A stretch of 64,000 nucleotides of DNA from Pseudomonas piscis (GTDB lineage Bacteria > Pseudomonadota > Gammaproteobacteria > Pseudomonadales > Pseudomonadaceae), in the NCBI RefSeq assembly GCF_009380155.1, contig NZ_WHUV01000001.1:682001-746000 (forward strand), in the 5' to 3' direction. This document shows positions 34,817 to 43,640 of this stretch, one piece after another. The stretch's first letter is position 1; each line of letters begins with the position of its first letter. Position numbers and translations under genes: made by a program. The notes under the pieces are model-generated. The model had not been told where the DNA came from and did no database searches. It saw nothing but the letters and a program-made list of their open reading frames with translations.

Positions 34817-35458
34817 ATGGACATGAATCTGCTGCACGACATCACCTTCTACACCATGTACGGTGCGGCCGCGATCGCCTCCTTCATCGCGGTGGAGCGG
34901 GGCATCTACTTCAGCTTCAGCCTGCGCCAGGCAAAGAAACTGGAGACCGTGCTCAACCCGAAGATGCACAGCGTCGACGACTTGCCGGCGCAGCTGCGCG
35001 AGCGCAACAGCCTGCCGCTGGAGATGGTCGCCGAGCTGTTCGCCCACAAGCAGGGACTGGCCAGCCACAAGGACCTGGAAGACCTCAGCGAGTCGATCTA
35101 CATCGCCACCCGCAGCAAGCTGATGCATGGCCTGTGGCTGCTGGAAACCGTGGTCACCGCGGCGCCGTTGCTGGGCTTGCTGGGGACCATCCTGGGGATC
35201 ATCGACACCTTCAAGGCCCTGGCCGAGACCGGTGTCTCCGACCCGGGCGAGGTCTCCAAGGGTATCGGCACCGCGTTGTACGCCACGGCACTGGGGATCG
35301 CCATCGCCCTGGGCAGCATGATCTTCCACAACCACTTCCAGGATCGGGTCGAACGCATCACCGACCACCTGAAGATCCTGCTGCTGCGCGCCGGCATGGG
35401 CACAGCCCTGAAAGCCCCGGCGGCGCAAGCGGTGCATGGCACCCTGCAACCTGCCTGA
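34817..35458 (+). CDS. exbB: ExbB/MotA/TolQ-family proton channel
   Basis: 213 residues. Helix 1 is about 9-28 (FYTMYGAAAIASFIAVERG), and helices 2-3 lie near 110-130 and 150-170 with TAAPLLGLLGTILGIIDTF and GTALYATALGIAIALG, the conserved pore-lining blocks. AGAGGA is seven bases before the ATG at 34817 and only one before the ATG at 34811, so the former was chosen. It supplies the proton-driven part of the TonB motor and is separated from exbD-tonB by the receptor gene, an uncommon arrangement. Confidence 0.93.
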   Translation: MDMNLLHDITFYTMYGAAAIASFIAVERGIYFSFSLRQAKKLETVLNPKMHSVDDLPAQLRERNSLPLEMVAELFAHKQGLASHKDLEDLSESIYIATRSKLMHGLWLLETVVTAAPLLGLLGTILGIIDTFKALAETGVSDPGEVSKGIGTALYATALGIAIALGSMIFHNHFQDRVERITDHLKILLLRAGMGTALKAPAAQAVHGTLQPA

Positions 35459-35471
35459 TAAGCTACGCGCC

Positions 35472-35559
35472 GTAGCCGCTGCCCAAGGCCGCGGGCGATG
35501 ACCGGGCGGGCGCTCCCACAGCGTCCGCCAGGCTCGCCGCGCCGCCTGCGCCAGCGGCT
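35472..35559. repeat. REP-like hairpin between exbB and the nucleotidase gene
   Basis: GTAGCCGCTGCCCAAGGCCGCG at 35472 and an inverted arm ending CCAGCGGCTTTTTC near 35559 form a long imperfect hairpin. The T-run at its end could also make it a weak terminator for exbB. Confidence 0.5.
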
Positions 35560-35589
35560 TTTTCTTGCCGACAATACAAGGACTTTTCA

Positions 35590-37293
35590 ATGTCGCGTCT
35601 TCGTCCCGTACCCTTGTTGCTGGGTGCGCTGACCCTGGCCCTGGCCACCCTGGCCGGTTGCAACTCGGTCTCCCACGAACCGCAACCGGTGGCGGTGAAT
35701 ATCGTCGCCATCAACGACCTGCACGGTAACCTGCAGGCCAACCCCTTCAGCTTCAAGGACCCAACCGCCCCCGGTGGCGTGCGCAAGCTCCAGGCCGGCG
35801 GCATCGCCACTCTCGGCGGCATGCTCGGCCAACTACGCCAGGAAGATCCACAGCTGTTGTTCATCGGCGCCGGTGACCTGGTGGGCGGTAGCCCGCCGCT
35901 GTCGGCCATGTGGGCCGACGAGCCGACCCTGGACGCCCTGCGCCAGATGGGCCTGAAGCTCAGCGCCATCGGCAACCACGAACTGGACCAGGGCAAGGCC
36001 GAGTTCCTGCGCCAGGTCAACGGTGGCTGCCAATCGCCACGACCGGACAAGGCCTGCCAGTTCCGCCCGGACTACGCAGGCAGCGGCTTTCCCTACCTGG
36101 CCGCCAACCTGATGGACAGCGACACCGGCAAGCCGTTGCTGCCGGCCTATCGCATCGAGGAGGTACGCGGGGTCAAGGTGGCCTTCGTCGGCGCGGTACT
36201 GCGCGACGTGGCGGCGATGGTCAGCGCCAAGGGCATGCGTGGCCTGCAAGTGGCGGATGAAGCCGATTCCATCAATAAACTGATTCCCGAGCTCAAGGCC
36301 CAGGGCGCCAACGCCATCATCGCCGTGGTGCACCAGGGCGGCGCGACCCCCGAGCCGTTCGACAAGCCCGACTGCTCGCAACTTGGCGGCGACATCATCG
36401 ACGTGGCCAAGCGCCTCGACCCGGCGGTGGACGTGCTGGTCAGCGCCCATTCGCACCAGGGCTACCTGTGCAAGGTCGGTTCGCTGCTGGTGACTCAGGG
36501 CAATTCCTATGGTCACCTGCTGACCCACCTGACCCTGCAAGTGACCCCGGGCCAACACCGGGTCACGGACATCAAGGCAGTCAACCTGCTGGCCGACCCG
36601 GCGCGTTATCCACAGGACCCGGCCCTGGCCCGGTTGCAGCGCGACGTCGAGGCGCGCAGCAATGAGGTGCTGCTCAGCCCGGTGGCGGCGATTGGCGCCC
36701 CGTCCATCACCCGACGCGCCGATGGCGCCGGGGAAATGCCCCTGGGCGACCTGATCGCCGATGCCCACCTGGCCGCCGGCCAGGCCAATGGCGCGAAGAT
36801 CGCCTTCATGAACACCGGCGGCATTCGCAGCGACCTGGCCCTGGAGCCCGGGCAGGCCAAGCTCAACTACGGGCAACTGGCGACCTTGCAACCCTTCAAC
36901 AACGCCCTGGTTGCCTTCGACCTCACCGGCCGGCAGTTGCAACAGGTGCTCAACCAGCAGTGGAAGGGTACGGACGATGCCAACATCCTCCAGGTCTCCC
37001 GGGGCTTCAGCTACCGCTGGGACGCCAAGCGCCCGGTGGGGGATCGCGTGGTGCCGGGCAGCTTGCGCCTGGATGGCCAGCCGCTGCGTGCCGATGCCCG
37101 TTACCGGGTGGTGATGAACGCCTTCCTGGGCGAGGGCGGTGATCGCTTCAGCCTGTTCAAGGACGGCACCCAGCGCAGCGACCTGGGCATCAGCGACCTG
37201 GACGCCATGTTGCAGTACCTCAAGGACATGGAGCACCAGGGCAAGCCGGCCGGCTCCGCCACCAGCGCAGGAAGGATCCAGCGCAGCAACTGA
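35590..37293 (+). CDS. 5'-nucleotidase/UDP-sugar hydrolase-type lipoprotein
   Basis: 567 residues. A lipobox LAGC ends the signal peptide at residue 24. The metallophosphatase domain has VAINDLHGNL (metal-binding D-x-H), GAGDLVGGSPP, GNHELDQGK and HSHQGYLC; the 5'-nucleotidase C-terminal domain has MPLGDLIADAHLAAGQANGAKIAFMNTGGIRSDL and MNAFLGEGGDRFSLF. It would act in the periplasm or on the outer membrane, releasing phosphate and nucleosides or splitting nucleotide sugars. It follows the exbB gene across a REP-like hairpin and may be expressed with the TonB block, which is an unusual neighbour for this enzyme. Confidence 0.9.
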   Translation: MSRLRPVPLLLGALTLALATLAGCNSVSHEPQPVAVNIVAINDLHGNLQANPFSFKDPTAPGGVRKLQAGGIATLGGMLGQLRQEDPQLLFIGAGDLVGGSPPLSAMWADEPTLDALRQMGLKLSAIGNHELDQGKAEFLRQVNGGCQSPRPDKACQFRPDYAGSGFPYLAANLMDSDTGKPLLPAYRIEEVRGVKVAFVGAVLRDVAAMVSAKGMRGLQVADEADSINKLIPELKAQGANAIIAVVHQGGATPEPFDKPDCSQLGGDIIDVAKRLDPAVDVLVSAHSHQGYLCKVGSLLVTQGNSYGHLLTHLTLQVTPGQHRVTDIKAVNLLADPARYPQDPALARLQRDVEARSNEVLLSPVAAIGAPSITRRADGAGEMPLGDLIADAHLAAGQANGAKIAFMNTGGIRSDLALEPGQAKLNYGQLATLQPFNNALVAFDLTGRQLQQVLNQQWKGTDDANILQVSRGFSYRWDAKRPVGDRVVPGSLRLDGQPLRADARYRVVMNAFLGEGGDRFSLFKDGTQRSDLGISDLDAMLQYLKDMEHQGKPAGSATSAGRIQRSN

Positions 37294-37302
37294 GGTGTCC
37301 GG

Positions 37303-37324
37303 GCGGCCGCTGCGCAGCGGCCGC
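37303..37324. repeat. Perfect 22-base palindrome after the nucleotidase gene
   Basis: GCGGCCGC at 37303-37310 and 37317-37324 flank TGCGCA, giving a fully symmetrical sequence nine bases after the stop. No T-run follows. It may act as a hairpin barrier or be part of the REP cluster that begins here. Confidence 0.7.
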
Positions 37325-37355
37325 CGATCGGGCGCCGAAGATCCTGCGGACCTTG

Positions 37356-37450
37356 TCGCAGCTTCGCAGGCTCAGCAGCGGCTACAGGTGCGTGCGTTCG
37401 CTCGCTTCGTGTAGCCGCTGCCGCAGGCTGCGCCCGGTCGCGCAGCGGCC
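37356..37450. repeat. REP pair upstream of the second STN receptor
   Basis: An inverted arm ending CAGCGGCTACA at 37387 is followed by the direct arm GTAGCCGCTGCCGCAGGCTGCG at 37411. Both arms match those at 25583 and 56522. The 312-base gap 37294-37605 holds this pair, the palindrome at 37303 and an AT-rich promoter-like stretch. Confidence 0.7.
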
Positions 37451-37497
37451 GTAGATCCGGCTTGCCAGGTCCGCTCGTCGACTCACTCCAGCGCGGC

Positions 37498-37511
37498 TGA
37501 AAATATTTTCA
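37498..37511 (+). promoter_or_regulatory. Perfect AT-rich palindrome in the receptor promoter region
   Basis: TGAAAATATTTTCA is fully symmetrical and lies 95 bases before the receptor ATG, beside an AAAAAATTGCTGAGGTCTTT stretch with a GAAAAT and GTC pattern as in ECF promoters. It could be an operator or part of a FecI-type promoter; it does not match the Fur consensus well. Confidence 0.4.
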
Positions 37512-37605
37512 AAAAATTGCTGAGGTCTTTGCCCTCGACATCCGTGTAGTGCTTGAAAGTGCGATCAATTCGCATTCAATGTGCTCCTACACACGAGTCT
37601 CAAGC

Positions 37606-40041
37606 ATGAAGTCCAGGGCAAATTCGGCGGCAAACGCTTCGGTAAAACGTTGGTTCGGCGCATCCGCGCTGATGGTGTCGGGGTTGGCATTGCTGCCTCT
37701 GGGCGTGGCCCTGGCGGCCGAATCCGGCAGTGCCCAGCACAGCACGCTGTTCAATTTCGCCATCGCGGCCAAGCCACTGCCCCAGGCCCTGAGTGATTTC
37801 ACCCGGGTCACCGGTATCAGCGTGGTCTACACCTCCGAGGCGCCCTATGGCCTCAAGGCCCCGGCGCTCAATGGCCAATTCAGCGCCGAGCAGGCCGTGC
37901 AGCGCCTGCTTGGCAACTCCGGCTTCAGCTACCGGCGCAGCGATGCCCATACCCTGGTCCTCGAGCCATTGCCCCAGGGCGCAGCCTTGAACCTGGGCGC
38001 CACCAGTGTCACCGCCGTGGGCGCCGACGACAGCACCAGCTACCAGCCGCCGGCCACCACCTCGGTGGCGCGCAGCCAGGCGCTGAACCAGGAAATCCCG
38101 CAGATCATCAACGTGGTCCCGGCCCAGGTCCTGAAGGACCAGACCCCGCGCAACCTGGACGACGCGCTGAAGAACGTCAGCGGCATCACCCAGACCAACA
38201 CTCTGGGCGGCACCCAGGATGCGGTGCTGCTGCGGGGTTTTGGCGACAACCGCAACGGCTCGATCATGCGCGACAGCATGCCGGTGGTGCAGGGCCGCGC
38301 CCTGAACGCCACGGCCGAGCGGGTCGAAGTGCTCAAGGGGCCGTCATCGCTGCTCTACGGCATCCAGGACCCGGGTGGGGTGATCAACGTGGTCAGCAAG
38401 AAGCCCGAACTGCAGCAATCCACCGCGCTGACCGTGCGCGGCTCGACCTACGGCTCGGGCAAGAACGGCAGCGGCGGCAGTCTCGACACCACCGGGCCGA
38501 TCGGCGATTCCGGGTTGGCCTATCGCTTGATCGTCGATCATGAGGACGAAGATTACTGGCGCAACTTCGGCACCCATCGCGAATCCCTGGTGGCGCCGTC
38601 CCTGGCCTGGTATGGCGAGCGCACCAAGGTCCTGCTGGCCTACGAGCATCGCGAGTTCCTGACCCCGTTCGACCGTGGCACGGCCATCGATCCCAAGACC
38701 AACCATCCACTGGACATCCCGGCCACCCGGCGCCTGGACGAGCCGTTCAACAACATGGAAGGGCGCTCGGACCTGTACCGCTTCGAGGTCGACCACGAAC
38801 TCGGCGACGACTGGAAGGCCCACTTCGGCTACAGCTGGAACCGCGAGACCTACGACGCCAGCCAGGTGCGCCTGACCGCAGTGAATGCCAACGGCACCCT
38901 GACCCGGACCATGGACGGCACCCAGGGCGCCCTGACCACCGACCGCTACGCCACCGCCAGCCTCGAGGGCAAGGTGCAGCTGGCCGGCATGCAGCACGAC
39001 CTGGTGTTCGGCCTCGACGACGAGTACCGCAAGATCTATCGCGCCGACCTGATTCGCGGCAAGAACACCAGTTTCAACTACCGCAACCCGGTGTATGGCC
39101 AGCAGGTGGCGGGCACCAACGTCAGCGCCCCGGACAGCGACCAGACCGATCTGCTGCGCAGCGATTCGCTGTTCTTCCAGGACGCCATCCACCTCACCGA
39201 CCAGTGGATCCTGGTGGGCGGTGGACGCTTCCAGGAGTACGACCAGTACGCCGGCAAGGGCCGGCCGTTCCATGCCAACACCAACAGCAACGGGCAGAAG
39301 TTCGTGCCCCGTGCCGGCCTGGTGTATCGCTACACCGACCAGCTGTCGTTCTATGGCAGCTATACCGAATCGTTCAAGCCCAACTCCAGCATCGCCCAGC
39401 TGGCCGGTGGCACCGCGGTGCTGGACGGCTCCATCGAGCCTGAAGAAGCCAAGTCCTGGGAGCTGGGGGCCAAGCTCGATATTCCCGGGCGCATCACCGC
39501 CAGTGCGGCGCTGTTCGACATCACCAAGCGCAACGTGCTGGTGTCCACCGCCACGGCGACCGAGACGGTCACCAGCGTGGCCGGCGAGGTGCATTCCAAG
39601 GGCCTGGAGCTGGACCTGACCGGCCAGCTCAGCGACCAGTGGAGTCTGATCGGCAGCTATGCCTACACCGATGCCGAAGTGACCAAAGACACTAAGTACA
39701 AAGGCAAGCAATTGCAGAACGTGGCCAAGAACAGCGGCTCGCTGTCGGCGGTCTACGACTTCGGCAGCCTGCTGGGCGGCGATCGCCTGCGGGTCGGCGC
39801 CGGTGCCCGTTATGTCGGCGAGCGCGCCGGCGATGCGCCCAACAGCTTCGACCTGCCGGGCTACACCGTGGCCGACGCCTTCGCCACCTACGACACCAAG
39901 CTCGAAGGGCAGAAGGTCAAGTTCCAGCTCAACGTGAAGAACCTGTTCGACAAGACCTACTACACCTCGTCGGTGAGCAAGTACTTCGTCTCCCTGGGCG
40001 ACTCACGGCAAGTGTCGCTGTCCAGCACCCTGGAGTTCTGA
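37606..40041 (+). CDS. TonB-dependent siderophore receptor with STN signalling domain
   Basis: 811 residues. A signal peptide with LPLGVALA-AE is followed by the STN domain (about 55-125, KPLPQALSDFTRVTGISVVY), the plug (RNLDDALKNVSGIT, LLRGFGDNRNGSIMRD and VEVLKGPSSLLYGIQDPGGVIN, typical of the ferrichrome/hydroxamate-type receptors) and a barrel ending in SLSSTLEF. The start at 37606 is the first with a signal peptide directly behind it. It is not next to its own fecIR; the pair at 29584-31145 is the nearest free one. The one-base overlap with the downstream YncE-like gene shows coupling. Ligand unknown. Confidence 0.9.
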   Translation: MKSRANSAANASVKRWFGASALMVSGLALLPLGVALAAESGSAQHSTLFNFAIAAKPLPQALSDFTRVTGISVVYTSEAPYGLKAPALNGQFSAEQAVQRLLGNSGFSYRRSDAHTLVLEPLPQGAALNLGATSVTAVGADDSTSYQPPATTSVARSQALNQEIPQIINVVPAQVLKDQTPRNLDDALKNVSGITQTNTLGGTQDAVLLRGFGDNRNGSIMRDSMPVVQGRALNATAERVEVLKGPSSLLYGIQDPGGVINVVSKKPELQQSTALTVRGSTYGSGKNGSGGSLDTTGPIGDSGLAYRLIVDHEDEDYWRNFGTHRESLVAPSLAWYGERTKVLLAYEHREFLTPFDRGTAIDPKTNHPLDIPATRRLDEPFNNMEGRSDLYRFEVDHELGDDWKAHFGYSWNRETYDASQVRLTAVNANGTLTRTMDGTQGALTTDRYATASLEGKVQLAGMQHDLVFGLDDEYRKIYRADLIRGKNTSFNYRNPVYGQQVAGTNVSAPDSDQTDLLRSDSLFFQDAIHLTDQWILVGGGRFQEYDQYAGKGRPFHANTNSNGQKFVPRAGLVYRYTDQLSFYGSYTESFKPNSSIAQLAGGTAVLDGSIEPEEAKSWELGAKLDIPGRITASAALFDITKRNVLVSTATATETVTSVAGEVHSKGLELDLTGQLSDQWSLIGSYAYTDAEVTKDTKYKGKQLQNVAKNSGSLSAVYDFGSLLGGDRLRVGAGARYVGERAGDAPNSFDLPGYTVADAFATYDTKLEGQKVKFQLNVKNLFDKTYYTSSVSKYFVSLGDSRQVSLSSTLEF

Positions 40042-41105
40042 TGAAGATCCGTCACCTGTGGTTCCTGGCCCTGGGGTTCTGCCACCTGGCCCTGGCGGCG
40101 CAGCCCGAGGGCGCGGCGGCCGATGCCCGCTTGTATCACCGTGAGCACCAGGCGCTGTTGCCGGGCGCCGGTTCGAGCTGGGGGTTCATCGCCCTGGACC
40201 CGGTCCGGCCGTACCTGTTCCTGGCCCGGCGCGACAACGGCCTGAGTGTGTTCGATGTGGACAAGCAGCGCCCGCTGCGGACCCTGGAGCAGTCGGCGGG
40301 GGCCAATGGCGTGGTGTTCGTGCCCGAACTGGACCGGCTACTGGTGCTCAACACCGATGGCAGCCTGGGCGTGGTGCAGTTGTCCACACTCAAGCCGCTC
40401 AAGCGCATCGTCGTGACCCAGAGCAACCTCAACAGCGCGGTGTACGAGCCGAAAACCGGCCAGGTGATCATCGTCAGCGGGCGTCGGGCCGATCGCTCGA
40501 CGCTGTTCGTCTTCGATCCGCAGCAGGAGCGGATCGTCGCCGCCCATGACCTGGCGGTGAAGAAGATCGACCCGCTGCTGCTCAAGGGCGATGGCAGCTT
40601 CTTCTTGCCGATGCGCGACGAAGGCGTGCTGGCGCGGCTGTCGTCCAGCAGCTTCGAGGTCCTGGATCGCTGGCAGTATCCCGATTGCCAGCGACCCAGT
40701 GCCCTGGCCCAGGATGAACAGCGTTCGCGGTTGTTCGTCGCCTGTCGTGGTGAGCGCCCACGGTTGCTGGTGCTCGATCGCGACAACGGCGCGCTCAAGG
40801 CCAGCCTGCCGATCACCCGGGACGTCAATGCCCTGGCCTACGACCCGCAGTCCCGCCGGGTGCTGGTGGCCAGCGGGGTGGACGCCAACCTCAGCCTGAT
40901 CGCCCAGCTCGATGCCGACCACTATCAGGCGCTGGGCAGCGTCAGCACCCAACCCATGGCCTATAACATGGCGTTCGACCCGCGTAGCCGGAAGGTCTAC
41001 CTGGCGGCGATGGACTTCACCCAGCCGGCGTCGGTCCCGGGTGAGCCGAAGGCGGATCCGTTGTTCCACGCCAATACCTTCAGCGTCCTGACCCTGGCGC
41101 CCTGA
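40041..41105 (+). CDS. Secreted YncE-like beta-propeller protein
   Basis: 354 residues with a signal peptide (LWFLALGFCHLALA-AQ, cleavage near 20). The rest has the repeat pattern of seven-bladed propellers: IALDPVRPYLFLARR, VVFVPELDRLLVLN, AVYEPKTGQVIIVS, LAQDEQRSRLFVAC, LAYDPQSRRVLVAS and MAFDPRSRKVYLAA. YncE of E. coli is a periplasmic iron-regulated protein of unclear function. The ATG shares one base with the stop of the receptor gene (TGATG). The tight link suggests that it works with ferric-siderophore import, perhaps as a periplasmic binding or scaffold protein; this is inference. Confidence 0.78.
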   Translation: MKIRHLWFLALGFCHLALAAQPEGAAADARLYHREHQALLPGAGSSWGFIALDPVRPYLFLARRDNGLSVFDVDKQRPLRTLEQSAGANGVVFVPELDRLLVLNTDGSLGVVQLSTLKPLKRIVVTQSNLNSAVYEPKTGQVIIVSGRRADRSTLFVFDPQQERIVAAHDLAVKKIDPLLLKGDGSFFLPMRDEGVLARLSSSSFEVLDRWQYPDCQRPSALAQDEQRSRLFVACRGERPRLLVLDRDNGALKASLPITRDVNALAYDPQSRRVLVASGVDANLSLIAQLDADHYQALGSVSTQPMAYNMAFDPRSRKVYLAAMDFTQPASVPGEPKADPLFHANTFSVLTLAP

Positions 41106-41113
41106 GGCCAGGG

Positions 41114-41989
41114 TCAGCCGGCGAAGGCCTGGCGGTATTCGCCCGGGGTGCCGCCCAGGGCCTGGCGGAAGCGGTTGGTGAAGTGGCTGGCGCTGGCGAA
41201 GCCGCAGGCCAGGGCGATGTCCCCCAGGGGCCGGGCGCTGCTGCGCAACAGCAGGCGCGCCCGCTCCAGGCGCCGGGCCAGCACATATTGGTGCGGCGGC
41301 AGGCCGAAGCTTTCACGGAACATCCGCGCGAAGTGGTACTCGGAGAGGGCGCACAAGCCGGCCAGTTGGCCCAGGCTCAGGGGCGTGTCGAGCTGGCTGT
41401 CGATGTAGTCCGCCAGCAGGCGCCGTTGGTGGGCGGCCAGGCCGCCCTTGAGGCGCAGGCCCTGGCGCAGGCCGGCCTGGTTGAGCAAGGCGTGGCCGAG
41501 CATTTCGTGGGCCAGGCTGCTGGTCAGCAAGCGTTCGCCGGGCTCGTTCCAGTTCAAGCGGATCAGTTGCTGGAAGTGCCGGGTCTGCTGCGGGTCGTCG
41601 AGGAACACGCTCTCGCGCAGTTGCATCTCCCGGGGTTCGCGGTCCAGCAAGGTGACGCAACCCAGGGCGAACTGCTGTGGGCTGAAGTACACGTGGGCCA
41701 GGCGAATGTCGCCATTGATCACCCAGGCCGACTGGTGCTCGGCGGGCAGGATGCACAGCTTGCCCGGGCCGCCCATGGTCCCGGGCCGGTCGCGGCGGAA
41801 GGTACCGGTGCCGCCGGCGATGTAGCAGGACAGGGTGTGGTGGCTCGGCGCGGCATATTCCTGGGCGTCGTGATGGTTGCTCCACATGGCCGCCCACAAG
41901 CCGTCGCCCAGTTCGGCGCTGTGCTCCAGGCGCGCGTTGGGCGAGCGGTTCAGGGCTTGGAAGACTTGCAGGCTATCCAGTGCGGACAT
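41114..41989 (-). CDS. AraC-family transcriptional regulator
   Basis: 291 residues. The N-terminal half is a cupin-type sensor (HHTLSCYIAGGTGTFRRD, LAHVYFSPQQFAL), and the C-terminal ~100 residues hold the two helix-turn-helix motifs, the second being PLGDIALACGFASASHFTNRFRQALGGTPGEYR. The start at 41989 precedes the sensor directly; a longer open frame upstream is unlikely. It is divergent from an EamA transporter gene with 154 bases between, and probably controls it. Nothing indicates the effector. Confidence 0.88.
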   Translation of the reverse strand: MSALDSLQVFQALNRSPNARLEHSAELGDGLWAAMWSNHHDAQEYAAPSHHTLSCYIAGGTGTFRRDRPGTMGGPGKLCILPAEHQSAWVINGDIRLAHVYFSPQQFALGCVTLLDREPREMQLRESVFLDDPQQTRHFQQLIRLNWNEPGERLLTSSLAHEMLGHALLNQAGLRQGLRLKGGLAAHQRRLLADYIDSQLDTPLSLGQLAGLCALSEYHFARMFRESFGLPPHQYVLARRLERARLLLRSSARPLGDIALACGFASASHFTNRFRQALGGTPGEYRQAFAG

Positions 41990-42143
41990 GATGGTCGAAT
42001 CGCGAGGTTCGTGTGCCGATGTTGCGCATCCTACTCCGTCGTGTCCGGGCTGCCAGCCGGTTGCCGATAAAAACCGCAAGTTTGTGCAAGCGCAGGCCGG
42101 GTTCCGGGCGCGAGACTGTGTTCCTTATACGAGGAGCCGTGCC

Positions 42144-43043
42144 ATGAACCTGTCGTTGTACTTGTTGACCGTGCTGATCTGGGGCACCACCTGGATCGCC
42201 CTGAAGCTGCAGTTGGGCGTGGTGGCGATTCCGGTATCCATCGTCTATCGCTTCGCTCTGGCGGCCCTGGTGCTGTTCGTCCTGCTCCTGGTCAGCGGCA
42301 AGCTGCAGGCGATGAACCGCCGCGCCCACCTGATCTGCCTGGCCCAGGGCCTGTGCCTGTTCTGCCTCAACTTCATGTGTTTCCTGCATGCCAGCCAGTG
42401 GGTGCCCACTGGCCTGGTGGCGGTGGTGTTCTCCACCGCGACCTTGTGGAACGCCCTCAATGCGCGGGTGTTCTTCGGCCAGAAGATCGCCCGCAACGTG
42501 CTGTTCGGTGGCGGCCTGGGCCTGCTGGGGCTGGGGCTGCTGTTCTGGCCGGAGCTGGTAGGGCATAGCGCCAGCCCGCAAACCCTGCTCGGCCTGGGGC
42601 TGGGCCTGTTGGGCACCCTGTGTTTCTCGGCCGGCAACATGCTCTCCAGCCTGCAGCAGAAGGCCGGGCTCAAGCCCATGACCACCAATGCCTGGGGCAT
42701 GGCCTACGGGGCGACGATGCTGGCGCTGTACTGCCTGGCCCAGGGCATCGCCTTCGATGTGGAGTGGAGCACGCGCTATATCGGCTCGCTGCTGTACCTG
42801 GTGATTCCCGGCTCGGTGATCGGCTTCACCGCCTACCTGACCCTGGTGGGGCGCATGGGACCGGAGCGGGCGGCCTATTGCACGGTGTTGTTCCCGGTGG
42901 TGGCGCTGAACGTCTCGGCGGTGGTGGAAGGCTACCAGTGGACCGCCCCGGCCCTGGCCGGCCTGGTGCTGGTGATGCTGGGCAACGTGCTGGTGTTTCG
43001 CAAACCCAGGGCCTTGGCGGCAATTCCCGGGAAGCTGGCCTGA
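42144..43043 (+). CDS. EamA/DMT-family transporter
   Basis: 299 residues with ten membrane helices in two EamA repeats. The first begins SLYLLTVLIWGTTWIALKLQLG, the family's opening signature, and the second includes GTLCFSAGNMLSSLQQKAGLKPM. GAGGAG lies ten bases before the ATG at 42144. Members export amino acids, metabolites or drugs; the substrate is not deducible. The gene is divergent from the AraC regulator, which is a common pair. Confidence 0.87.
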   Translation: MNLSLYLLTVLIWGTTWIALKLQLGVVAIPVSIVYRFALAALVLFVLLLVSGKLQAMNRRAHLICLAQGLCLFCLNFMCFLHASQWVPTGLVAVVFSTATLWNALNARVFFGQKIARNVLFGGGLGLLGLGLLFWPELVGHSASPQTLLGLGLGLLGTLCFSAGNMLSSLQQKAGLKPMTTNAWGMAYGATMLALYCLAQGIAFDVEWSTRYIGSLLYLVIPGSVIGFTAYLTLVGRMGPERAAYCTVLFPVVALNVSAVVEGYQWTAPALAGLVLVMLGNVLVFRKPRALAAIPGKLA

Positions 43044-43097
43044 TTCTCCACGCCGGCCTGTCGCTGCCGGCGGAGGGCGATCACGTCGGTGGGAGCG

Positions 43098-43466
43098 TTA
43101 CTGGCAAGGATCGGACCCATAGTCCTGATGGCCCCGGCCTGGGTAGCATTTCACCTGGGTCGTCTTGTCGGTCACGGTCCAGCGCTCGTTCTCGATGGAC
43201 AGGTTGAATATTGTCTTTTGCGCGAACACCGAGTCATCCAGCAACCCTGACTCCTCGATCTCGACCACCGCCTCGGTCGGGGACTCGCCGGTGACTTTCT
43301 GATTCACCATCACGTTGCTGGGTTCTTGCTGGAAGTGGCTGCCCATGGACTCCAGGGCCACTATCAGCGGCGATTTGGCCGTGGGGCTGGTCGCCTGTGC
43401 TGGTGATTGCTGATCGCAGGCCGCGAGGAAGAACGCCGGGGCCAGGAGTAGATACTTCAACTTCAT
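43098..43466 (-). CDS. Small lipoprotein of unknown function
   Basis: 122 residues. The signal peptide MKLKYLLLAPAFFLAAC ends in a clear lipobox (LAAC), so the protein is lipid-anchored. The mature part has a low-complexity QQSPAQATSPTAKS linker and a small beta-rich domain (VMVNQKVTGESPTEAVVEIEES, IFNLSIENERWTVTDKTTQVKCYPG). The two cysteines near the C-terminus may pair. The start at 43466 follows GAGAGAT. No family was recognised. Confidence 0.75.
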   Translation of the reverse strand: MKLKYLLLAPAFFLAACDQQSPAQATSPTAKSPLIVALESMGSHFQQEPSNVMVNQKVTGESPTEAVVEIEESGLLDDSVFAQKTIFNLSIENERWTVTDKTTQVKCYPGRGHQDYGSDPCQ

Positions 43467-43640
43467 GCAGGATCTCTCTGAGACAGTGGCCAGCCTGCGG
43501 GCATTGCCTTGGCAGGGCAGGTTGGCCAAGCGGGCTTGGCCATCTGACTGGTGGCGCAGGTTTTCGTTCATCGCCCGCCGGCTGTGCCTGGCTATGCGGT
43601 TGTGGGCGCGAAGTGGGCCGGGGGTATCGTTTACCGGCTG

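Noticed and set aside
37303..37450. Possible intrinsic terminator of the nucleotidase gene
   Set aside because: Stable hairpins are present but there is no T-run, so they were listed as repeats instead of as a terminator.
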